From assembly GCF_029931775.1 (NCBI RefSeq), contig NC_079323.1:32320882-32384881 (forward strand): 64,000 nt of DNA. Direction: 5' to 3'. Under the pieces are notes generated by a model. It did not search any database. It was not told the origin of the DNA and saw nothing but the letters and a program-made list of their open reading frames with translations. Origin of the DNA: Euleptes europaea (taxonomy: Eukaryota; Chordata; Lepidosauria; Squamata; Sphaerodactylidae). Below, one piece after another: positions 1 to 11,300 of this stretch; position 1 is the stretch's first letter; each line of letters begins with the position of its first letter. The translations under genes and the position numbers were made by a program.

Positions 1-58
1 ATCCATCTCTTGTTGGGTCTTCCTCTTTTCCTGCTGCCTTTAAATTTTCCATAACACG
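1..58 (-). mobile_element. RTE-BovB LINE 3' fragment (cut by window edge)
   Basis: The sequence closely matches part of the BovB copy at 56417-56655 (same 'ccatctcttgttgggtctt' stretch), read on the minus strand. It encodes part of the extreme C-terminus of the BovB ORF. The copy continues left of the window. Confidence 0.7.
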
Positions 59-213
59 TATCTAGCCAAACTCAATTCCCAGTTTTCATTTTTTTATTTA
101 TTTAAAAAGCAAGTCTTTAAGTATGCTGTCTGCTTTATATGGGACCTTCTACAGACGAAGCAGATGCCCTGGCACAAAGCCATACGAATCCCCTCCCGTT
201 TACATCTAACATG
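59..213. other. Unassigned sequence
   Basis: AT-rich stretch with a short T/TTA run near 88-105. I see no gene or recognisable repeat. Confidence 0.5.
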
Positions 214-719
214 ATAGACAATTCACAGTGGGTAGCCGTGTTAGTCTGTCTGCAGTAGTAGAAAAGCGCAAGAGTCCAGTAGCACCTTAAAGACTAACAA
301 AAATGTTTTCTGGCAGGGTATGAGCTTTCGTGAGCCACAGCTCACTTCTTCAGATACAGCTAGAATGTGAATCCATCTGTCTTTAAGTAGAGGAGAGTGA
401 ATTCAGACAAGCATTAGTATGTAAATGTTAACAGTATGTAAATGTGAATAGCAGGCGTGATGGGATTAGGTGTGGTATGCAGAAGCGTCTGTGATGTTAA
501 CTTAATTTTTTAATGGGACCATGGATATTATTTGATCTAATCCCATATTTACACTTTCTATTAATTTTATATTAGATGTTGATTTGTTAGATAGGATAAG
601 AATATGTTAATTAAAATAGTATTGGGGTTAGCTCTGTTAGCAAAAGTTTATACAATTTATTTTAAGATAGAAGAGGATGGGGGGGGGGGGAGTCAACTTG
701 CAAATAATGTAGTAATATT

Positions 720-976
720 GGTTCTTGTAGGTTATCCGGGCTGTGTAACCGTGGTCTTGGTATTTTCTTTCCTGACGTTTCGCCAGCAGCTGTGGCAGGC
801 ATCTTCAGAGATGCCTGCCACAGCTGCATCTTCAGAGATGCCTGCCACAGCTGCATCTTCAGAGATGCCTGCCACAGCTGCTGGTGAAACGTCAGGAAAG
901 AAAATACCAAGACCACGGTTACACAGCCCGGATAACCTACAAGAACCAATGAACTCTGGCCGTGAAAGCCTTCGAC
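720..976. mobile_element. Palindromic Penelope-like terminal-repeat fragment
   Basis: The fragment is flanked by a perfect 17-bp duplication 'aataatgtagtaatatt' at 703-719 and 977-993. Its two arms (about 717-804 and 863-950) are near-perfect reverse complements around three copies of a 27-bp unit. The minus strand of 771-810 reads CTCTGAAGATGCC, a G/C-rich hairpin, then GCGAAACGTCAGG. This fits the CUGANGA...GAAAC-GUC hammerhead core known from terminal repeats of Penelope-like retroelements. No coding part is present. It is a fossil fragment. Reading frames through it on both strands arise from the palindrome. Confidence 0.6.
800..880 (+). repeat. Three tandem copies of a 27-bp unit
   Basis: Copies lie at 800-826, 827-853 and 854-880 and appear identical. 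Each unit contains the half-hairpin 'gatgcctgcc', so each can fold on its own. They form the centre of the 717-950 palindrome. Confidence 0.85.
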
Positions 977-1127
977 AATAATGTAGTAATATTATAGATT
1001 TTTAGCATTATTAGTTTTTGTTAATATTGGATACTATGATTTTATGTTGATATATTAAAATGAGAGAATAAAAAAAATATTTTTTTAAAAAAGAGTCTGT
1101 GATGTGCAGGGGAGAGATGGGCGTGGA

Positions 1128-1270
1128 GAAATCAGCATTGGTCATGAGCCGTGAATGCAAGGTCTTCAAGGTCATAAAGAAATCAGTACTGGTCATGAGC
1201 CGTGAATGCAAGATCTTTAAGGTCATAAAGAAATCAGCATTGGTCATGAGCCATGAATGCAAGGTCTTTA
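1128..1270 (+). repeat. 51-bp minisatellite, 2.8 copies
   Basis: Units start at 1128, 1179 and 1230, each beginning 'gaaatcagcattggtcatga' or a close variant. The period is a multiple of three, so short open frames run through it on both strands. They have no coding support. Confidence 0.85.
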
Positions 1271-1329
1271 CTCAGCCCAGGTAAATGCATTGTCTTTAGT
1301 TTGAATAGTAACTGTAATTCAGCCGTTTC

Positions 1330-2000
1330 TGATAGGCAAGGGAGCCAAAAGGGGGCAAGAGGGACCACTCCTCTTTCGGGGCCAATCGGCTGGCCTCTCC
1401 CACCCCTGCAATCCAAAGGGTGCACGCATCCCCGCCTCGCGCTCAATCAAACGGCGCTTTCGCGGTTCTGGCGCCACCTATTGGCCAAACGACGGCGGTG
1501 CGCCACATTTGTGTTTTTCCCTGAATGGTCTTTCTTCCCAGGCCGGAACTGGGTTGGTCCTCGCTCGGCCAATGGGGCGAGAAGGCCGCTTTGCACGCGT
1601 CACTCCTGCCGGGGAGGTCGGGGTGCCTCTGGGCGCGTGGGCAGCCGCGCTGGGGTGGCGCGTCTCGCGGCTCTGCGGGGAGCAGCCGGGGCATCAGGCG
1701 AGCGGACGCCCCCTGGCGGGGTTCGGCGGATGGAAGCGCAGGGCGCTGCGGGCGGGCTCCGGTCCCGGGCGTTGCCGCCTCGCGGCTTGGGGCTGGCCCC
1801 TCGCGGCTGCTGCTGGGCGCTGCCCACCGCCGTGCTGTGCTTCTACGGCTTCTTCGCCAACCTGCGTCCTTCGGAGCCCTTCCTGACCCCTTACCTGCTG
1901 GGCCCGGACAAGAACCTCACCGAGACGCAGGTAAGGCTGGGTCCTCCTCCCCCCCCCCCCGTTGTCTGACAGCACGTGGGAAAGAGGCTCGCTTCGGGGG
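1330..2000 (+). promoter_or_regulatory. SLC19A2: CpG-rich promoter of SLC19A2
   Basis: The block is rich in G, C and CpG, unlike its AT-rich surroundings. It contains CCAAT boxes in both directions: 'gccaatcggc' at 1381-1390, ATTGG at 1480-1484 and 'ggccaatggggcg' around 1567-1579. I see no clear TATA box. This is typical of a broad housekeeping promoter with NF-Y sites. The transcription start was not placed; it must lie upstream of the ATG at 1730. Confidence 0.7.
1730..1930 (+). CDS. SLC19A2: SLC19A2 coding exon 1
   Basis: Residues 1-67: a poorly conserved R/G/A-rich N-terminus, then the first membrane segment ([16 protein letters not shown]) and the conserved RPSEPF...DKNLTE stretch. The ATG at 1730 is the only start that gives a human-like length. 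The frame stays open upstream through the CpG island, but that part has no homology. Donor GTAAGG at 1931, phase 0. Confidence 0.93.
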
Positions 2001-2311
2001 TGGCCGCACTTTGCATTCCCAGCGATGTATTAAGAGTTTGAAAAAGTTGTCCAAAAACACCGCTTTAAAAGGTTTTTTTTAAAATTATTTTTCAAACTAG
2101 TTCACATTCTATTATATCATTCCATTCGTATAGTGTATACTATAAACAATTTCTATCTTATCATTAAACAAATATATATAGTTGACTTCCCCTCTCCCCC
2201 CCTCTGTCCATTTGATATTCTTATTTCTCTCTTTGTATTTAATGTCTAATTCATTATAATAAAACCACCTTTATATATATGTATATATATGTGTGTGTGT
2301 GTATATATATA

Positions 2312-2342
<31 letters not shown>

Positions 2343-5300
2343 GTATGTGTATGTATATATATATGTATGTATGTATATGTGTGTGTATATATATGTTTAT
2401 ACTTTTTTCTTTTTCTATTCCCTGCCCCTCCTTCCTTCTGTATCCCATTTATTATTAAAATTCAATAAAAATAATTATAAAAAAAATAAAACCACCTTTT
2501 ATCATTATCTTAAACTCTACTCTTTAACGTTAGTATCTTAATTACTTCAAATACTTTTAATTAGATCAAAACGTATCCCCTAATGTTTCCCAAATTAAGT
2601 TCATTTACACAGTATGTTGTCCATGCCTCCCATTCTCCCACAAATTCAGCATTTTCTTTTTGATTTATTAATGCGGAAAGTTTTGCCATTTCAGCCAGTT
2701 CCATCATTTTATCTATCCAAGCGGTCTTATCTGGTATTTCAGATGTTTTCCATTTAATTGCATAGACCAGTCTTGCAGCAATAGTGGCATGTATCAAAAA
2801 TGATCTATGAGTCACTACAGAATCTGGTATTATACTTAAAACCATCATGCTTTAAAAGGGTTTTTGGATACCATGGCTTATAAATGGTTGGAAGACGTCT
2901 TCACAGCTAAAGGGGCCAAACAAAGTGCGAACAGTATTTTTTATAACGTTTTCAAACTCTTAATACATCGGTGGGAATACATAAGTGCGAACAGTATTTT
3001 TTATAACATTTTCAAACTCTTAATACATCACTGGGAATACAAGTGCGGTAACAGTTAGACTTGCCTTACCATTGGTGGCTTCGGTGCTTGGTGGAAAGGA
3101 CTCGAGCCTTGAATGTGAGAAGTAGCAATGACGGAAGAGAGTGCCTCTGAACATGTGCCAAATGTCCTCCCTCCCCCCCCCAATCATTGGAAAGGAGCCA
3201 GTCCCCTAAAAGTAAGTGAGACCCTGGAGAGCCACTGCCAGTCTGAGTAGACAATACTTTTTTTATTATTATTTGTATTATTATTTTTATTTGAAGACTA
3301 GTCAAGTGAAGCAGTGGGAGTGGAGAAAGAACAAAGAAACCTGTAGCTGACTGTGATCAATTAATTATAAGTGCCACTACCATCGGACCAGCCTGAGTAG
3401 ACAATACTGACTTTGATGGACCAAGGGTCTGATTCAGTATAAGGCAGCTTCATGTGTTCAAGTCAGGTAGGATAGAGGAAGCTGCTTTAGTACCCCAGTG
3501 GGGATGGAAGTGTCATCCTCCCAGGGCTCGCTAAAGTGTCACTAAGTAATGACCAAACTCGAGATTTCCCTGGAAATCTTCATCAGGTTGTTTAGTTAAA
3601 ATACAAACAAACAAAACCCAGCAACAACAAGGCTTGTTTGAAAAGGGGGTTTGAGCAAAATATGTTTCCGTCCCGAGTCTGCAGTTTACACCTGCCTTAA
3701 AATGTATCACAAGAGGGATTCTTGAAGGGCCAAGCCACGTGTAATGTGAATTTAAAGGTGAAAAAGTACCTATGGGTGGGCTTCAGTGCTGGAGCGGTGG
3801 TGGTTTACAGAGGGAAGCCATGCTTCCCCCTGTCCCACCTTCCTTCAGCTACTTAAACCTGACTGGGAAAAAGATAGGAAGATTATGGGCGCCTGTAATT
3901 CTTTACTGAGTGGCTCTATTAGCAGCTTGGGAAAAGTCATTTTTGTTGGGAAAATAGCGTGTGGGGATGTTGCTGTTGCTTATCACTTTGACTTTGATTG
4001 AGATTGGTTTCTTTGCCTCTCCCGCATGGCTCCTTTGTGAGCTATACTTGCACATTGGGGGAATTCAGTCCCCCGAATTTGAGGGAATAACTTCTGGGAA
4101 ATCTTGAATCCCAGTGTTTCTTGATCTAGGAATTGAGGCCTGAGATTTATCTTGGCTCTGTGAATTACCACAAAAAGCTACTAAAAGGCACATGAGCCCT
4201 CTTTTAAGTTGACAACTTGATTGGGATGGTATTGCATTGTATTTTGGGATTGGTACAGTCTGATCTAAATATTAGCAAGATCTTTCTATGTTAGTGATAG
4301 AATGAGGATTTGAGCTGCCTCAAAAAGTTCTGGCTTCTATTGCTTAGAAGGCTTCCAGAAGAATATTGAACGGACACCTGCCCAGGAAGCTTTTGATTTA
4401 TAAGGTATCCTGCATCGGAACTTGTTGAACACTGCTATTTTATCCTTTTAGAGAGTCAATGTACTGTAATCGTAATAATTATAAGGAATATAGTGTTAGA
4501 CAATGGATAGAGTCTTGGACAAGAGAAATCTGGATTCAAACTCCTGCATGACTGTGAAGTTCCCTTGAGCTAAGCTGTCAGGTTGGGAGGATGAAATGGA
4601 GGCAGGCTCCCCGTATGTTGCCCTGAGCTCCAGTGTGGTGTAGTACTTAAAGTGTTGGGCTATGATCTGGGAATTCGTGGTTCAAATCCCCACTCTGCTG
4701 TGGGAGCTCTCTGGGTGACCTTGGTCCAACCCCCTTCTCCCTTGGCCTAACCTACCTTACAGGATTGTTGTTGTCTCTGGGTGACCTTGGTCCAACCCCC
4801 TTCTCCCTTGGCCTAACCTACCTTACAGGATTGTTGTTGTGAGGGTAAAATGGAGGAGGAAAAACAGTGTTGTAAACTGCTTAGGATCCCTACTAGAGAG
4901 AGAACATGTGTGTTTATTTATTTATTTATTTAAAGGAGATTTATGTATTTATTTAGTTGGAGGAAAAGTGGCGTGATTAATTTTTTATTTACATAATAAG
5001 TTAAGCTCTAGTACATAAACATGATGTGATATATAGTGACTGATATTAACTTAGGGTGTTAGTAATGCACTTTAGAGTGAACAGAACACTTCTTTACAAC
5101 ACTGCTGGCCAGTCTCATTTATCTCTTTGTGAGACAATGACGTATAGGGATTTGAGCCTGTGACTGTTATAGCCCAAACCCACTGCAACAATTCCATGGA
5201 GTTTCAAAATAGTTTGTAAACATTCTTAGTTTCTCAGTTGCAACTTTTTTTTTTTAATTCTCAGTATGACTGTTTCAGGATTTTGCAATAGGTTCTGCTA

Positions 5301-8300
5301 GTCACAACCTGATTCAAAGAATGACATTTCCTGGGGCATGTGTTTGTATCATGGGAACGCTTTGGGATCAGTGATGAAGGGACTCGGAGGGTAGTTTAAA
5401 GAAATCTGTGGTGTCAAAATAAGGCTCTGGGGCATTATCAAGCCCTTTGGGGTCTTGTATGTGGCCTGTGGTGTAGTGGTTAAGAGCGGTGGTTTGGAGC
5501 GGTGGACTCTGATCTGGAGAACCAGGTTTTGATTCCCCACTCCTCCACATGAGTGGTGGAGGCTAATCTGGTGAACTGGGTTTGTTTCCCCACTCCTACA
5601 CATGAAGCCAGCTGGGTGACCTTGGGCTAGTCACAGCTCTCGGTCCCACCCACCTCACAGGGTGTCTGTTGAGGGGAAGGGAAGGTGATCGTAAGCTGGT
5701 TTGCTTCTCCCTTAAGTGGTAGAGAAAGTCAGCATATAAAAACCAACTCTTCTTCTGTGGTATCTTAACAAACTAACGGCATAATCTTAAGGGTGGTGGA
5801 GGTGAAGAAATGCCCGGGGATGGCTAAAGCGGCGTTCCTGGACTGAAAGGGCTTTGGGAGCTGACTAAAGTCAGCTCTGCCCCCAGGAATGCCCCCTTTG
5901 AAGCTGGCGCGAGCCCTTGTTCCGGGAAGACGCAGCTGGCAAGATTGCACCGGAGCCCACAGCTCACGCTGCCACACTGCTCCCTGGAGCTGGCATAAGT
6001 GGCCCCATGCCAGCATTAGTGCCCATTTAGCTGGCACAAGTGGTGTTACGCTGGTGCTGGAGTCACGCTGGCTCCTAAGCCAGTTTGCACCCCCCCCCGT
6101 TAGAATTTGGCTGTAATTATTAACCATTTTGAGAGCAAGAAACCACATGATCTTTGTACCAGTCTATCTCCCCCCTTCCTTCCATTATGTGTATGTTTGT
6201 TGGCATGTGTATACATACTTTTAGAGCAAGGGTCCCCAATCTTTTTGAGCTTGTGGGTGCCGTTGGAATTGGGTGCAGCCACAAAATGGGTGCCATGGAA
6301 GGTGGAGGCCAACCCCCCCCCACACACACAAAGGAAGCCCAAGTGCCGGAGTTACGAGGACTAATTAAAAAAAATATACTGGGAAAAAGTGAGAATAACA
6401 GGACTGTGGTGACTTTAATTCCCACAGCCAATCAGATTTCCAAGGCCAAGTGGGCAGGAACCCCATTTGTGCCCCACCCATTTTTTTAAAGCACTTGGTG
6501 GGCACCGCGTTGGGGGACCCTGCTTTAGAGTAAGTCCCACTGTAATACGTGGATTTTCTTCCATGTAAACAAAAATAGGATCAGGCTGCACATTAGAAGA
6601 TGTATGGGAGGAAGATGTACAAAATTAGAAGATGTACCAGTATGGGAGGTGCTGCACACTGTGTTGACGTAGTGATGGTGTGAATTCAAATGTAACTGAT
6701 CTTTTGGGGGGGTGATAAAATGGGGTCGGTCCCTTCTGTTTAATGGGAAATTGGGTCTTCCAGCTATTTGAATTCAACAGTCCTGGACAATATGTTCATC
6801 CCTTCTCGATTGCAATAGAACACAATGTCATAAGGTGTGAAAGAGCCATCACAGATATTTCTTATCTCCTTAAGATCCAGTACTTTAAGATGAGGTCTGA
6901 CTGCTGTATGAATAATATCTCAGACTATGAAACTGGGCAATTTACATAGTTGCCACATTGTTTCATATTTTAGTTTGCATAATATAATTAAATAAACATT
7001 CTTTTTGTATGTGAGGGGTTGAGGTTAGTGAGAAAACTAACTGGTTGAAAAGGTGTATGATTGTTTTTTAAACTTTAGGAAATTGGAGGATTGGTTTAGG
7101 AGTCTGCAGGGTCCTTTCAGGGTAATTCTGGCACAACGTTCTGCATGTTTTGATTCTAAATATTTCTAACTGGGTTGAAGAAATTCTGTGTAGTACTTTC
7201 AGGAATCAAATAATAACATTGTGGGGAGGAAGATGCAAGGGAAAAGAGCTGTATCTCAGAGAAACTTACCTAGAGATCATGAAGTAGAAGTTGAAAATAA
7301 TTCTCAGGCTAATCCTGGCTCTAGAAATTTTTTAAATGGATAGTTACTGTTATTCATAGGTATTGATAATGAAATAGATAAACATTCTGTTCTGATATTA
7401 AACAGTTCACTGCATTGATGAAATACAGCAAATGATGGCTGCTACAGATAGCAGCAAGATTTTGTGATAAGACTTTGACAACCCAGTCCTACCAGTTTTT
7501 CTCCCTGTTGCTCACTGCTTGTCTTCGCATACTTTCTTGTTCATCCAATTATGCAAAGGTCTAGGAAGAATAAAAATTAAAACACTCATCTGTGGTGAAT
7601 GTTTTGTTCTAATCACATGTGAGTGATTCCATAATTTTAAATCTTACTGTTTTAGGACTTGTATGCTTGCTTTCTAGTCTCGGTTAAAAAAACCAATACC
7701 CTAGTGTAAGATGAATGATAGTTCATGTCTTCTATGTCCTCCACATCTGAGCTTTACCACCCTTCTGTTTTCATCTCTCTGTGTGTAAACTGCCATCAAG
7801 TCGCAGCCTACTTATGGCTACCCCTTTTGGGGGGTTTTCATGGCAAGAGACTAACAGAGGTGGTTTGCAAGTGCCTTCCTCTGCACAGCAACCCTGGTAT
7901 TCCTTGGTGGTCTCCCATCCAAATACTAACCAGGGCTGACCCTGCTTAGCTTCTGAGATCTGACAACGTCAGGCTAGCCTGGGCCATCCAGGTCAGGGCC
8001 TCTTTTCATCTACTCTATCCCTAAGTCTATTCTTACACCATTAAAACTAGGGATGATAGCTGAACTATCTCCTTGCACATGAAATTATTTTTAGGGCCAA
8101 GCTAGATCTGATAGCGGCCACGGGGCCAACCTGTGGCAACCAATGACATTTTAGAACAGAATTTAGCCATTTAAAAATTGCAGCGAGGCAATCTTGCTTC
8201 CCCCCTGCTCATTTTTAAATGCTGAAATAGTCCCAGGAGCTGTTTCAGCATTTTAAAAGGGGTGTATGGGTGTGTGGGGGAACAAGATCACCTGTGGTCA

Positions 8301-11300
8301 CAGTGCTGTGGGCCTGATCAGGATTGCTTTCTAGTCATGGCATTTTTAAATTAGTACATTCTCTAAAATGGTGCTGGTGGTCATGAATTGGCCCCATAGC
8401 TGCTGTCATGTCTAGTTTGGCCTATATAAAGACCTAAGGACCTTCATTAATTCTGACAGTGCAACATATACAAATGGTGTTAGCCAAATATTTGTTTAAA
8501 ACAAAGTGTGTGTGTGAGAGAGAACTTCTGTTTTTAAAATATTAGTTTTGGATGGAGAGCAGTCATAACTCCTTTTTCTCTTTCAGGTCTTCAATGAGAT
8601 TTATCCAGTATGGACTTACTCTTATTTGGTGCTGCTATTCCCAGTCTTCCTGGCAACAGACTATCTCAGATACAAGCCTGTAATCCTCCTGCAAGGACTC
8701 AGCCTCATAGTGACATGGTTTATGCTGCTCTATGCCAAAGGACTGCTGGCTATTCAGTTCTTGGAATTCTTCTACGGAGTGGTGACTGCAACAGAGATCG
8801 CCTATTATTCCTACATCTATAGCATTGTGGACCTGGCCTTGTACCAGAAGGTCACCAGCTACTGTCGAAGCGCTGCCCTTGTAGGTTACACGGTGGGCTC
8901 TATCTCAGGACAAGTCCTCGTGTCTGTTGCTGGCTGGTCTCTGTTCAGTTTGAATGTGGTGTCTCTCACCTCCGTGTCTGTTGCCTTTGCCATGGCTTGG
9001 TTTCTGCCCATGCCGCAGAAAAGCCTTTTCTTTCACCACCTCTCAAGCACCCAGGTCAGTAAGGAAACGAAGATTGTAGATTGTAAAAATGGAGCAGTCT
9101 TCCAGGATGATCCTGCCTTAAAGAGGGTTCCTGGGTGGGACGATGTTGAATCGAAGGTTCCCCTAAATGTAGAAGAGCATCCTACAGAGCAGCAGGTAAG
9201 GAGCACTGCTGTTTTGGGGAAATGGAAGCTACAACGCTTGTCATCTCCAGCGAACCAGCGGCCTGCTTAATTGATATTAGCAGCCTTCTATGCCTTTCTG
9301 CTTATGCCCCAGGGCAGCTGGCTGATTTTTAGCTTCTCAGGTATCTGGTTGCTTCAATGATATCCTTGTGTTGGTGAGCTCCTGTTGCCAGTTGAAGCAA
9401 GTACCTTTTAAGATACAAGCAAACCGGTTATACTGATTAAGGCACTGCAAACCTCCAACTCATTAAGAAAAGTAATTGTAACTGGGAATGTGAGGGCTGT
9501 CGCAAATGGCACTGGTCATCTTAGAATAGGAGACGGCAGGCACCCTTTGCAGTTGGTGGTGGGGCTAGAAATGACATGCCGTTGAGCAGAGAGGGCAACG
9601 ATGTGGAGTGTGGCCTGGAGACGTGAGTCAGTGAAGGCTGAAGCACAAAAAAGAAAAAGGCAGATCCTGTTGCTTGCAGATGTTCTTGGAGGAGATTGCA
9701 AGACGTAAAGAACCCTGCAACGAGTATTTCAGCACAGAAGGAACTTTTTGGTGAAAGCAGAATCAGTAATAACTTGGAAGTCTGCTCTTTGGCTAAAAAG
9801 GTTCTCTTTTGTTTTAAAGGGGTTTTTTTTTTGGTTAGGCTGCAGCTAAAAGCTGTTTAACATTCCAAAGAATTAATGTCACTGCGTCAAACACAGTTGC
9901 ACAGGAGTCCTTTTCTAGTGAACCATTGTATGCAGACAGAAGCATCTTGTTCCTCGATCTTTCTGTGGGCATCTGAATTGCATTACAGCTGCTAGTCTAG
10001 TCTTGCTTAAGCACATGTTGCTTCCCTTCCTCCACTTGTCTGTCTGCTTTTCTTATGTCATCTTGTGTGTTTTTTTCCCATTTGCCCGCTGGTGCTTTCT
10101 CAGACACCAGATCTGTGGGAGCTGGTTCCTCCACATTGGCTGTTCTGTCAATGCTGCATAAAAGCCTACTCAGTCCCTGACAGTGCTGTGGGAAATTTTA
10201 TTTCTGTTTCTGCTTTGTTTTAAGAATTCAGTTAAAGCACAGGAGATGGATTTAGGAGTGGGGTGGTATTAGAACATCCTCATGATGGATAAGACTTCCT
10301 CAGAGTTGCCAGTGAGTTATGTAGTCAGGGAAGTTGTAGTCGCATCTTCCTGTGAGAAGACAGTTTTGAAAGTTCCACTTTACTTAGAACTGATAGTTTT
10401 GTGATGAAGTGACTATCTGCTCAACTAAGAGGTCTTCTGAATGGGTTTTCTGCCCTTTTGGGAAAGGTAAAGCCTGGATGGCTGCTGTGTGGGTGGGTTT
10501 TCTGGTCCCCATGGTAGCTATTTCCCCGTCCCTGTGGCAGCCATATTCTCCCCTCGTCACCAGGGGGCTTTTTAAATATCCACTAGACTAGAGTATCATT
10601 AGTTATTTATTCACTTTATTTATATCCCACCTTTCTTCTCAACGAGGATCTAAAGCAGCTTATATCATTCTCCTCTGCTCCATTTGATCCTCACAACAAC
10701 CCTGTGAGGTGGAGACCCTGTTGCTGCTGCCCTTTATTTGCATCTGATCCAGCAACGGCGAAATTATGAAATCCCACCCCTGTGTGGAAATTACCTAAAT
10801 CTTGACCAGTTAGAAATGTAAAAGTCCAGTGGCATTTAGTAATGTCTCTGGGGCCTTCCTAGGCAGTTGTACTGCCTGGAGGTAGTGCTGGTGCCCTTTG
10901 ACTGTAGCCCTTTCTCAGTGAGGCTTGCCTTGTTTATGATGCAAAATTGATGCTTGATGCAAAATTTGGATGAAGTGTGAAAGGCAGAAAAAGGAGGATG
11001 CTTCTTTCCTTTGAAAATTTTGTGACTGCTACCTCTACTAGGAGAGCAAAGGTGAAAGGGCCGTTGCATCTGTCCTCTGTATCCCTTTTTCTGATGGGAC
11101 AATTGTTGAGGCTTATGGTTGAGCCAGGAAAACAAAGCGTTTTTTTGGGGGGGGGGGGAGACACAGGAGCAGGCTAGTGTTGAGAATTCTACCCAGCTCT
11201 TTGTTTTGCACTGTTCTGTTACATCTCTTGGTCATGCTACAATGCGGCCAAGAGGCTCTTGGGCTTTCACTTATATACATGACATAATTGAAATTATTGG

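Larger units (their letters stand above)
499..1092 (+). mobile_element. AT-rich retroposon with A-rich 3' end, flanked by an 11-bp TSD
   Basis: The 11-mer 'gtctgtgatgt' lies immediately before (488-498) and after (1093-1103 minus a base or so of slippage), the signature of target-primed insertion. The body is very AT-rich and ends in A-rich sequence (about 1069-1092), as L1-type retroposons do. It holds no coding region I can recognise. A Penelope-type fragment at 720-976 is inserted inside it. Confidence 0.6.
214..1127 (-). mobile_element. Family A interspersed repeat, split by a later insertion
   Basis: The left end reads 'attcacagtgggtagccgtg' and the body carries a 'cagtagcaccttaaagact' stretch; the same motifs occur in reverse orientation at 31149-31292. 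I cannot name the family. The copy runs to 498, is interrupted by 499-1092, and resumes at 1093. The minus strand of 300-360 holds CTGAAGA, a hairpin and GAAA, resembling a hammerhead ribozyme core. A 40-base core is identical to the 31.1 kb copy. Confidence 0.6.
2003..3054. mobile_element. Terminal-inverted-repeat DNA element split by an L1
   Basis: The left end at 2006-2047 ('gcactttgcattcccagcga' and onward) is the reverse complement of sequence at 2955-3046. The right end is itself tandemly doubled (units from 2923 and 2983, then a partial from 3041). A minus-strand L1 interrupts the middle (2079-2848). It lies in SLC19A2 intron 1, about 70 bp past the exon 1 donor. The superfamily is unresolved. 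Confidence 0.5.

Noticed and set aside
604-981. Open frames on both strands through 604-981
   Set aside because: They arise from the palindrome and 27-bp repeats. No homology and repeat-derived sequence.
1253-1729. Upstream extension of the SLC19A2 exon 1 frame
   Set aside because: The frame is open only because the CpG island lacks stops. It has no match to the family; the ATG at 1730 gives the usual length.
2254-2541. Tyr/Ile/Val-rich and His/Thr-rich frames
   Set aside because: Translations of a TA/TG microsatellite.
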